A stretch of DNA of 64,000 bases from Metellina segmentata (lineage: Eukaryota > Arthropoda > Arachnida > Araneae > Tetragnathidae): contig OX375872.1 in assembly GCA_947359465.1 (NCBI GenBank), forward strand, positions 2,276,395-2,340,394, read 5' to 3'. Below the pieces are notes generated by a model. That model was not told the origin of the DNA, made no database searches, and worked only from the letters and a program-made list of their open reading frames with translations. The position numbers and the translations under genes were made by a program. Shown here one piece after another: positions 55,698-64,000 of this stretch. Every line of letters starts with the position of its first letter. The first letter of the stretch is position 1.

Positions 55698-57089
55698 ATC
55701 AGAACTAGAGCTCGGATCGATATGCAAAAATATGACCTGAAATATGCATTACAAAATCCTAAAATATGAACTAAAACCCCCAAAATATGCAAAATGACAA
55801 AATTGCAAGGAAAAAAATTAATTCTTACAAAAAGGGTAGTGAAGAGGAAAAAGTGAAATTGTGATCCACACTTTCATTCAATTAATTCACAATTTCATTT
55901 TATAGCGCAATTAAAGATACAAGTAAAAAATATACAAAATAACAAAGAAATATTACATAATTGAAAAATGTAGGTTAAAATGAAAGCACTTGAAACGTCC
56001 TCAGGGACGTAACTAGGTAAACAAGCCGAGTAATTTGTTTCCTATTTATATTTACACATGATAAAAAATAAATAGGAAAACTTAATATAAAAAGTTTAAA
56101 AGTAGGTAAATGCAGAATGTGTGAAGTGTTGCATGAGTTTGATGTGAGTAAAGAAGGGGATGTAACGTCGTAGTCTCGTGTAAGTTTCCTGTCTCCCAAG
56201 TCGCTTTCATACTTTGCAACTCAACTCGGTTAGCTTTTAGAGTATCTAGTTGAAACGTCAGTTTTCGAGTCTGTTTCATTAGTTTTTAATAAATTATCTT
56301 ATACTAAAAATAAAATTGCTGAATTTACTTCTGAAATAAAGTCTTTCCCATGTAAAGTTGAATAAAAAAAATTTGGTGTAATTAATGGGTCTATTACAGG
56401 TGTTGTGGGGTTTGGTTTGCTTGTGAGTGTTCTTATTGAAATGACTTATCAAACTTGGTCTTTTTAAAACATTTTTCAACTTTCTACGTCACATGAGACA
56501 TTTCTGGCACAACATTCTTTGACATCCATCTCTTTTCATTAGCCTTCCTCATGCTTTTACTTTTTTGTCATTTACTTTCCAGAGCACTATCACGCAAATT
56601 AACAAAATTGGATCGGAAAAGTTGTTGCAGCTATGCTAGTAGCAGCTGGGTTCCCAGTTTCATCAAAACTTCCAATCACTTCCTTCAACTTTTGGTGACA
56701 TTCAGCAAAATAAGAAATCTACGTACCCGATCTGTTTAGAATTGGTTCAGGAGGTATTAATTTATTCAAATCAGGTAGATTATTCCTCAACTTTTCTGCA
56801 ACACGATGGACACCATGCACGTTAGGTGAATCATCTTGAGATAAAAACTTTTAGGCTTTCTCTAGCGTAACAAAAGCCAAAAATCGTTCCTCCCTTCCCA
56901 TACTGCTGCGTGTGAAATCCCCCACAAAATATTAATCTGTCCTGGCGATCGGGGAGTGATTTGTTTTCCACAACTCTTTATATAAAATTAATCCTCTGAA
57001 TTGAGTTTCCCAGCTATTCCATACAGTCGTTTCATCAATTGACATCCAGATGTAGTAACACCTTCTCGTACAGTGACTCTGAGTGTCAA

Positions 57090-58330
57090 TTTGGACTACA
57101 TAATGGACCGGACGTCAGCGGATTTGCATAATTTCGGATTTTATGCAAATACAGTTTCTCGTGTTAAGGTTAAATACGATACGCAAAGTGGTAACGTTGT
57201 TAGTTCTGTGTGAAATTGTGACAATATGTCAAAACAAAAGGTACTTAATGACTTTGAAAAAGGTGTTAGAGTTGGTTGTCACAAATTGGCAAGTCTATTC
57301 GCGCAATTACGGTAGAATTATCACAGCCACGGTCAAATGTTGGTGTTGTGAAGAAGTGGAAGAATACGGGAGTTGGGCACGAATTGCACACGTTGGTCGT
57401 CCCCGTAAACTGACCGATCGGGATCGGCGTGTCCTGAAGCGTAAGGTTCGTAAAAACCGCAGGAAACCACTCCAACTCATCAATAGTGAGTGTCAACAGG
57501 CAGAAAGGGTTACGGTGCACTCCAATACTTTACGGAAAGAACTGCACGCGCTCAATATCCAAGGATGTGTTACCGCACACAAACCAAACATCAAACCATT
57601 CAATTAAGCCCACAGACTCGCTTGGTGTTTGCAACGTCATAACTGGACTACTGGAAAACTGTTTTATGGAGCGACGAGTCACGCTCTTCCAGTCGGATGG
57701 GCATGCTTGGCTTTAGCGAATGCCATGCAAACGCCTGTAACCCGAAACTCGGGTGCATCGTCCCGAGTGCATCGTCTCGAGTGCATCGTTCCAACTGTCA
57801 AGTTCATTGGTGGTAGTGTACTTGTTTGGGGGTGTTTTTCGTGCTATGCCCTGGGACCTTTGCATGGTGTTCCTGGTCAATTGAACATCGACGCTTGCAC
57901 GAGCATGTTGGACAATCAGGTTCATCCTACGCTCTGGCAATTTTATGGAATGGACGAATGTTTCTTCCAGGACGCTCCATGTCATGTTGCAGCCTCTGTC
58001 AAGCAGTGGTATCAAGATAGGGATGTAAAACGTCTTCCCTGACCTGCTCAGAGTCCCTACCTAAACCCCATAGAACAATAGTGGGAAGAGTTAGAGCGAC
58101 GCTTACGGACCAGTGAACCACGTCCGAAATCTACAGCTGAGCTGGTGACATTCTTGCAGCAGGAATGGACACAAATACCCATAGCTGTCTATGAAAACCT
58201 TGTTGAAAGTATGCCCAGAAGGGTTGCTAGTGTAACTGCATCACATGGGGGACCATCCCCTTATAAAACAATTATTATTTCCCTTGTACCCATCATATCT
58301 TGCTGTCCGGTCTATTATTGTAGGGTAGTA
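57090..58330 (+). mobile_element. Tc1-like transposon nested in the hAT (borders approximate)
   Basis: The left region GACTACATAATGGACCGGAC (about 57095) and right region GTCCGGTCTATTATTGTAGG (about 58297) are imperfect inverted ends. The host hAT coding stops at KHANKEI on one side and resumes just before YYIWMSIDETT on the other, which brackets the insertion. The exact TA duplication was not resolved. Confidence 0.75.
57226..58265 (+). pseudogene. Tc1 transposase, frameshifted
   Basis: The start MSKQKVLNDFEKGVRVGCHK is in one frame; another frame then gives the linker VGRPRKLTDRDRRVLKRKVR and second HTH part QQAERVTVHSNTLRKELHAL. The catalytic core shows WSDESR with TLFQSDG in adjacent frames near 57668-57700 (first Asp), ECFFQDAPCHVAASVKQW (second Asp, with the usual Asn after Asp missing), then a stop, then SPYLNPIEQ, stop, WEELERRLRTSEPRPKS (Glu kept). 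The C-terminus MPRRVASVTASHGG ends the family pattern. Four or more breaks. Confidence 0.85.
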
Positions 58331-58594
58331 AATGAGTAATTTCTTTATTGGCATGCTTCTTCAAGAAGGCTCTAAAATATTCAATAACTTATAAAGAGCA
58401 TTGTAGGATTTCAACATTGCCTCGCTGAGATCTTGGTACATCTTGTTCTTCTCTGTAGATTGGGACACTGACTCAAACTTTGACGCGATGAAAGGCTGTC
58501 GAACATTCTTAACTTTACGCGCCTTTTCCACTTTTTGTTTAGGAATCATAGTTGATTTGTGTAGGTCAAACTGAAACTTTTTTTCAGCTTTGAC

Positions 58595-59092
58595 CTGAAA
58601 TCAAACAAAAAAATCTGATAATTTTTCTGGTTTAATTTAGGTAATTAAAAATTAATCTACATAAAATCGAAAATGAATATTTACGTATTTTTTTGATAAT
58701 GGTAAACTTGTAGGTAGGTAAATTGCACAGCAAAATAAGAAAAAAAAGCAGCCGCTGATCTCAGGGGACAACGTTGTGGTTTCTAAGTTAGTACCACCAA
58801 AAAAAAAACTGGAAGTAAAAGCTTGTTTTATTTATATATATATACTTTAAAAAATATTTTCTTTGTTTTAGCATCTTGCTAGAAAGATAGATCTTGGAAC
58901 CTATGTAGGAATTCTTTTTTCAAAAACCTATTTCAATACCAATTTTTGCAAGTGACAGTAATGGTAAACAAAAGATATATTTTTCTTCAATGTTTCCACA
59001 AAAATATTATTCAAGTTTGAGAGGTCTGAAACAAAAAATAGCGAAAGGAATAGAAATTGAGTGAAAAAAATATCTGAAATAGGAGCACTTAC
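58595..59092 (-). other. Inferred intron of the hAT transposase
   Basis: Donor GTAAGTGC and acceptor TTTGATTTCAG on the minus strand join RKE to VKAEKK in phase 0. The interior is AT-rich. This reflects one copy only; transcripts would be needed to confirm it. Confidence 0.5.
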
Positions 59093-59407
59093 CTCTTTTC
59101 GACAAACTTGACAGAAGATTATTTTCCCGTCTGTAGTGAAAGCCTATCCACTTTTTCAACTATTTCGAAGACATTTCTGCCACAACCAAACGCACTAGCT
59201 GCACAAACGAACTGTAGTTGGAATGGCGGGCGACTGCGTGGGAAGTTTCTTGGGTGACCTTGACAACCCTTGGCCAACCCAAAATATGGTCAGAGAGCTT
59301 GTGGACTCCATCGGACTGACATGTCTCCCTACAAATTCGATTATTATAAAAGAAAGCAATATGTGTTTTTCATTATTAAACCTCTTTTTTTAAATAGTCG
59401 TGTGAAT

Positions 59408-59878
59408 TTAATTTCCAAAAATACTGGATTAATTGAGACTTTTCAGAACTGAACTCCGAGAGAAGATAACAGATGTACTTATTTAAAAAGATTTGGTGAG
59501 AGGTAAATCACAACTGAACGATCACTAACCTTCACTAAGTACCTAGCTTACGTTGCACAAAGTGATCTTCACTTAAGATCGACGTCATGTTCCTTGCGTC
59601 ATGTTCCGTCATTCCTCGTCAAGAGTGAACGGTAAAAGGAATAAAGGACAATAAATGTTAATTTAATTTCCAAAAATACTGGATTAATTGAGATTTTGCA
59701 GAACTGAACGCCGAGATAAGATAACAGATGTACTTATTTAAAAAGATGTTGGTGAGAGGTAAATCACAACTGAACGGTCACTGACCTTCACTAAGTACCT
59801 AGCTTACGTTGCAAAAAGTGATCTTCACTTAAGATCGACCTCATGTTCCTTGTGAAGAGTAAAAGGAATTACTTGAAA
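59408..59878. repeat. Tandem duplication, period 255 bp, two copies
   Basis: Copies start TTAATTTCCAAAAATACTGG at 59408 and 59663 and share TAACAGATGTACTTATTTAA, GGTGAGAGGTAAATCACAAC and CACTTAAGATCGAC. They differ at scattered positions and at the end, where copy 1 has an extra CGTCATGTTCCGTCATTCC. No coding capacity. Confidence 0.88.
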
Positions 59879-60124
59879 TTTATAATTATTTAATTAAATT
59901 AGGGCTGAGATGGATGTCACAATGAAAACAATTTTTCTATTCCTCTATCTTATCTTTATCTATACATTCTTGTCCAAACAAGAAAAGGTCAGGCGATCCA
60001 AACCAAATGCGTTTTGCTTCTGAAAATCTTCCTTCAAACGCACTGAGCAAAGTTCTTTGAAAAAAAATGTTTTTCATAAAAAAACATCTTAAAAAATTTT
60101 TTTGTTACATTTTACAAAATAGAA

Positions 60125-60246
60125 GTAATATAGTCGAAATATGCACAAAACATGCAAAAAAACTCAAACATACAAAATGGTCCCAATTATGCACAAAACA
60201 TGCAAAAAAAACCCCAAACATGCAAAATGGTCCCAAATGTGCAAAA
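60125..60246 (+). repeat. ATGCACAAAACATGCAAAA short tandem repeat
   Basis: Two full units of about 53 bp and a third partial unit carry ATGCACAAAACATGCAAAAA and CAAACATRCAAAATGGTCCC. They belong to the ATATGCAAAA-rich subterminal region of the enclosing hAT element. Confidence 0.75.
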
Positions 60247-60366
60247 TAAATTATGGTTGTTTGGTTGAAAATTGCTAAAAAAACCACTCGGTACGGATTT
60301 CTATTGATATTAAGGGGTTAAGAAAAAGATACGCAAAATATACAAAATCCGAGCACTAATCATAGT

Positions 60367-60690
60367 ACATAGAAATACAAAGGAAAAAAATTTAAGAACA
60401 CTGTATATATGATAAAAAGCTGTAGCATTAAAAAATAGCTGTTTTAATAAACATTATGTATTCCACGGCAGACACTTCTTTTATGTGTTTTTGGACATTT
60501 CTCTTATTATTTCGTGATTTTCCTGGCTGTTTCGTAATTTCCTTATGCTCTTGGGGTTTTGAAAATTGTTTTCTTAATTTTTCCATCTACACATCTTTTA
60601 ATGAACTAGTCTGGATGACGTGGAGGGCACGTGATTAAGTGAGAATGGTATTTAGCTGCTGCTGGAGAAGATAAGTAATTATTCTTGCAT
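60367..60690. other. No gene seen
   Basis: A spacer between the hAT end and the next Tc1. The left TIR of that Tc1 should lie here but I could not find an inverse of its right end. Confidence 0.35.
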
Positions 60691-60699
60691 TTGCTTTTG

Positions 60700-61725
60700 C
60701 GAGTGATGGGAAAGGCTGCTGATCGAAGCGAATTTGAAGAGGGCAGATCGTAATGGCCCGAGGACTCGGAGCGAGTATCACCGAAACTGCACGACTGGTA
60801 GGTTGTTCATGATCTGCCATTGTTAGTATTCATGCAAAGTGGATAAATGACGGTGTTACCAGCAGCAGAAGCCGAGGTGTTGGTTGTCCACGTGTCATCA
60901 AAGAAAAAGGACGTCGCAAAATCGGCTCGAGACAGTGGCTCAGCTAACAGCCCAATACAATCCAGGTTCAAGTGCAAGTGTTTCGGAACACACAGTTCAG
61001 CGGACACTGTTGGATATGGGACTGTGCAGCAGACGTCACACTCGTGTGCCTCTGTTGACAAAGCGTCATCGTCAATTGCGCCTACAGTGGGAACATCGAG
61101 ACTGGACCATGGATGAGTGGAAGAGAGTTGCCAGGTCAGATGAATCCCGATTTCTCATTCATCATGTCGATGGTCGTATTAGGGCCTGCCAGACGAACAG
61201 TTGCTCTTGTACAGCAGGTCATACACAGGCTGATGGTAGCGGTATTATGCTTTGGGTTTTTTCTCATGGCCGACTCTGGACAGACCATGAACGCTGCGAA
61301 CAATCTGAACTTCAATGCGGATCAGTTGCACTCTTACATGGCGTCTGTTTTCCCAACTGGAAATGGAATCTTCCAACAGGACAACGCCCCATGTCACAAG
61401 GCTCGGATTGTGTTGGAGTGCTTCGAGGAGCATTCTGATCAATTCCTCTTAATGTCCTGGCCACCTAACTTGTACGATGATTTTAATACGATAGAGCACA
61501 TTTGGGGTGACATGGAGCGGTAGCTCAGAGCTCAAACACCACTATGTCCGAATATCTCGACTTTGCGTGACCGCTGCTAAGACATTTGGTACAACCTGTC
61601 TCCAGTCATGTACCAAGAACTTGTGGCATCTATGCCCAGGCGAGTTGCAGCTGTTTTGCAGGCCAAAGGAGGCACAACGCGTTATTGAGTAGGTGGTCAT
61701 AATGTTTTGGCTCTTCAGCATATAT
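60700..61725 (+). mobile_element. Tc1-like transposon, right end present, left end not found
   Basis: The right end GGTGGTCATAATGTTTTGGC then TCTTCAGCATA (about 61692-61722) is a typical terminal repeat of this Tc1 group, followed by a (TA)n run. No matching left inverse was seen upstream of the gene, so the copy is probably 5' truncated or badly decayed there. Confidence 0.72.
60709..61688 (+). pseudogene. Tc1 transposase, several frameshifts
   Basis: The start MGKAADRSEFEEGR and, one base over, IVMARGLGASITETARLVGC give the first HTH. AIVSIHAKWINDGVTSSRSR and CPRVIKEKGRRKIGSRQW lead to the frame at 60884 with SVSEHTVQRTLLDMGLCSRR and LLTKRHRQLRLQWEHRDWTM. Catalytic motifs are ARSDESRFLIHHVDGRI (first Asp), GIFQQDNAPCHKARIVLE (second Asp, in the frame at 61113) and NTIEHIWGDME (Glu; the preceding SPDLNP is altered). 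The end ASMPRRVAAVLQAKGGTTRY lies in yet another frame, closing at about 61688. Three or more frameshifts plus a TAG at 61521-61523. Confidence 0.88.
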
Positions 61726-61734
61726 ATATATATA

Positions 61735-62280
61735 CCAACACGACGGACAACGCCGTGATGCCCTCGTCATTGTGAAATGCGACGAAATTGGAATTTTCAA
61801 AAAGATCCAATCGGTGTGACGTCACAATCTATTAGAGGGTGGGGTGCCATCTAAGGTGTTATTATTTGACCTTGGTTGAAAATTACGCGATATTGTAAAC
61901 GTATATTTTACTTATTGGATTTTACTCCGACCCTAATTATTAGGTAGTTGTGTTGCTTGAGAACGTTAATTAAAAATTACCCAATGTTCTCGGATACTTT
62001 CCTTAGGGGATTGATATTGAACTGTAGTAAATAGCCCGTTGAGTTGCTATAGTACGACGTTAAAAATTACCTTGGATATTTTGCTTAGGGAATTGATTTG
62101 GGACCGTTGTGAATAGCACGTTGAGTTGCTACAGTACGATAATTAAAAATGACCTATGATCTTTCAATTAGGGAATTTATCCCAGACCCTCGTCAATAGC
62201 CCATTGTGTTGCTATTGTGTAATGTTAATTAAAATTACAAATTTCCTCAGATTTAAAATTCGTTGAAATTTTTAATAAAA
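61735..62280 (+). repeat. Third member of the 16.5-kb repeat family with ~90-bp tandem units
   Basis: The 5' part has ACGACGGACAACGCCGTGAT and ATCCAATCGGTGTGACGTCA then CAATCT, as in the copies at 16.5 and 34.8 kb. Then come about four diverged units of 85-95 bp (from about 61870 to 62226), each with AATTAAAAATTAC, a TTAGGGRATTGAT-like block and ATAGC(C/A)CGTTGAGTTGCTA. The core CAGATTTAAAATTCGTTGAA closes it at about 62246. Confidence 0.7.
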
Positions 62281-64000
62281 ACTTGTAGAATTTCTGTTGA
62301 TTGTTGTATTATTTTTATAATCCATTTTATACACATGCATATTTTACACATTTTACTGCAATGCCAAACAATTGTATTTTCTAAGAAATAAAAGTTTTAA
62401 GTTTTTGAAAAAGGCAGTTGAGAAAATTGAATAGTGAAAGAAGTGAGAAAATATGCTTATTTTACTAAAAACAGAAAAAAATGAGTATTATTTTTTAAAT
62501 TTTACAACTTAAATGTGTATTTTTTTTAACAACAATAAAATGTGTTGGTTTGGTCAACGCAGTATCTTTTAACCCCAAATTACTGTGATAATAGGGAGAC
62601 AGAAAAATTAGAAATATTTTTGTAAGTTGAGGTAGTTTTGAATTTTAAATAAAATAGATTGATACACCAAAAAGGTATTTTTTATAATTTTGTTGAGCAC
62701 AAAGTAAATTATTTTACTGCTTATGTGAATTTTTTATATTACCAATGTTTGTAGAAGTGAAATGTAACTTTAGAAACAATTAAATGAAATAAGTCTGTTC
62801 CATGAGTGAGAGGAAAAGAAAAAAAAATGAGCATTTTATACTTGATTATTTTTTCCCGAGAGAGTATACCTCTACACTTATTACAATAACCACATCCAGC
62901 CAGAAATTTAAGTGATATCTATTTGTAAAAAAGTATCCAATCGAACACTTCACCGTGGGAGAAATGCGGTTTAATGAGACAGAGTCCTATGACTTTGAGT
63001 GATTGTGCCTTCTTGATGCTAACAGTGAAACTGAAACGAACTGGGAACTGAAGTTTTTTAAATTGGAAAGGGATATGAGAAGTGATGATTGGTATTATAG
63101 GAATGAATATGTTTTAACTTGCGGCATGTCTAGTCACGATGGTGGCTTCAATAATATTTGGCATGAGTTTGTTGACAGTGTCGTACCATTGCACAGTGAA
63201 GGTGGATTGAGATTTGTGAGAAGCATAATCGGTGCTCCAATATGTGCAAGAGTACTCCAGATGGTTACAATGTGTTAAAAACTGTGTCGTGTGTTTTAAG
63301 GCCTCATCTGTGTGACGTTTAATGTATATAGATTTGTAAATTTGAAAACTACGGGGCAATTCTGGCAAGAGTTGCTTTTTGATGACATTGACATCTTTAT
63401 TTCTTTGGGAAAGAATTGCCCTTTGGCACAGCCTTGCATGATAAGTGCTTTGCTACAACAGCAATATATAGATGAACTGCAGGGGTCGTAACCTTTGGGG
63501 AGCGGGCCACAGGAATTTGGACAACTGTTTGGCTTGTTTGTATTATCATGAAATCACGGAACGAATGGCAATGAAAAGAGCAACAGGAGTGATTCCTTGC
63601 CCTTCTTGAAGGCATCCCACAGAACGGCAGCGCTCACTATTTGCTATTCATGTTGTGGAAGTGACAGAAACATGTCCGTATTGAAAAGTAATCCTACGAA
63701 AGTTCTAAACTAACCCTTCACAATGCTGGCTTCTTATACGACTGCCTTTTTTTATATTTGTCGACAGGAAACCATGATTGGCTGTTACATAACACATTTG
63801 CATATTTCCATCTAACTCTGCAGCAAATTGCAGCCCCTAAAATTTAGATTGGAAATTTAGATTAAAGTGGAACAGTATGCACATTTGTGAGATGCATTGA
63901 TGAACAGTGGAAATGCTGAGATACAAAACCTGAACTACACACAAATGACTAAACTTCCAAAAAGATATAAAAACCAAAAGTTAAAAGTTTATGCATTTGT
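62281..64000. other. AT-rich end of window, no gene recognised
   Basis: A frame at 63003-63278 (plus, 91 codons) reads WYYRNEYVLTCGMSSHDGGF and NNIWHEFVDSVVPLHSEGGL. Its composition is protein-like, but I recognise no family and see no splice context. Nothing else is supported. Confidence 0.3.

Larger units (their letters stand above)
56560..59174 (-). pseudogene. hAT transposase, CGGBP1/BED type, one intron, split by Tc1
   Basis: Exon 1 starts at ATG 59174 (MSSK, stop, LKKWI, one-base shift, AFTTDGKIIFCQVCRKE) and ends at 59093 before gtaagt. Exon 2 starts at 58594 after tttgatttcag and continues VKAEKKFQFDLHKST, QPFIASKFESVSQSTEKNKM, YQDLSEAMLKSYNALYKL and, after a shift, FRAFLKKHANKEI at the Tc1 border. 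Beyond the Tc1, YYIWMSIDETTV (about 57050), GREERFLAFVTLEKA, DDSPNVHGVHRVAEKLRNNL and CHQKLKEVIGSFDETGNPAA follow. The single C2H-type finger and YKL/FR.FL..H block match CGG-binding protein 1 and the hAT transposases it derives from. A 498-bp intron with consensus borders is inferred. Many stops; inactive. Confidence 0.78.
55706..60358 (-). mobile_element. hAT transposon with CGGBP1-like BED transposase, 4.65 kb including a nested Tc1
   Basis: The left end TAGAGCTCGGATCGATATGC and right end (inverse) TAGTGCTCGGATTTTGTATA share TAGnGCTCGGAT and a subterminal series of ATATGCAAAA motifs (55719-55800 and 60135-60345). Putative target copies ATCAGAAC and ATCATAGT agree at five of eight positions. 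The gene is on the minus strand; a Tc1 sits inside it. A 255-bp tandem repeat (59408-59878) lies in the 5' leader. Confidence 0.72.

Noticed and set aside
63003..63278. Host gene exon at the window end
   Set aside because: Protein-like composition, but no recognised family or splice sites; kept only as a remark.

Overview
This window is eukaryotic nuclear DNA, almost certainly from an arthropod. It is strongly AT-rich, has GT-AG introns, and carries animal transposon families: Tc1/mariner, P element, piggyBac, several hAT lineages, Bel/Pao and Ty3/gypsy retroelements, a tRNA-derived SINE and MITEs. The Tc1-like proteins resemble ones I remember from spiders and insects, but the species cannot be fixed from this sequence. 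I see no operons, phage genes or CRISPR array, and no unambiguous conserved host gene. The best host-type candidate is a small spliced model at 2.3-3.4 kb. The window reads as a nested transposon graveyard with one intact transposase.

Layout. 0-5 kb: a decayed Bel/Pao pol (minus), the small spliced model, a palindromic GGTATCATACCGG minisatellite and a mariner remnant. 5.9-7.2 kb: a Tc1 element with both TIRs. 7.5-9.5 kb: a decayed THAP/P-element transposase. 9.9-16.1 kb: a nearly complete Ty3/gypsy element whose pol order is protease-integrase-reverse transcriptase-RNase H, which is the copia-like order of the GMR1 group. 16.5-21.5 kb: dispersed repeats, a transposase tail and an array of GCGAAGC/GCGTAGC mini-hairpins. 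21.7-23.0 kb: a second Tc1 (minus). 23.4-26.0 kb: a decayed transposon-like gene of a family I cannot name, split by a 1-kb MITE with a TTA duplication. 27.2-27.7 kb: a hAT MITE. 30.4-33.0 kb: a piggyBac pseudogene split by a DD41D mariner with an intact 358-codon transposase and near-perfect TIRs of about 124 bp.

38.4-38.7 kb: a SINE with a perfect 14-bp duplication. 38.9-41.3 kb and 42.9-45.7 kb: two hAT elements with 8-bp duplications. 46.7-49.2 kb: a third hAT transposase (plus). 49.7-52.9 kb: a Tc1 remnant around a MITE built of a recurring motif. 55.7-60.4 kb: a hAT with an intron-containing CGGBP1-like transposase, itself holding a Tc1. 60.7-61.7 kb: a last Tc1. The remaining sequence is AT-rich with only tandem repeats.

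How the parts relate. The genes do not form a pathway; the informative relations are insertion order. The DD41D mariner is younger than the piggyBac it interrupts, and removing it with one TA restores the expected host codons. The TTA-flanked MITE postdates the gene it splits in the same way. The 57-58 kb Tc1 postdates its hAT host. The GMR1-like element and the intact mariner are the most rewarding items.
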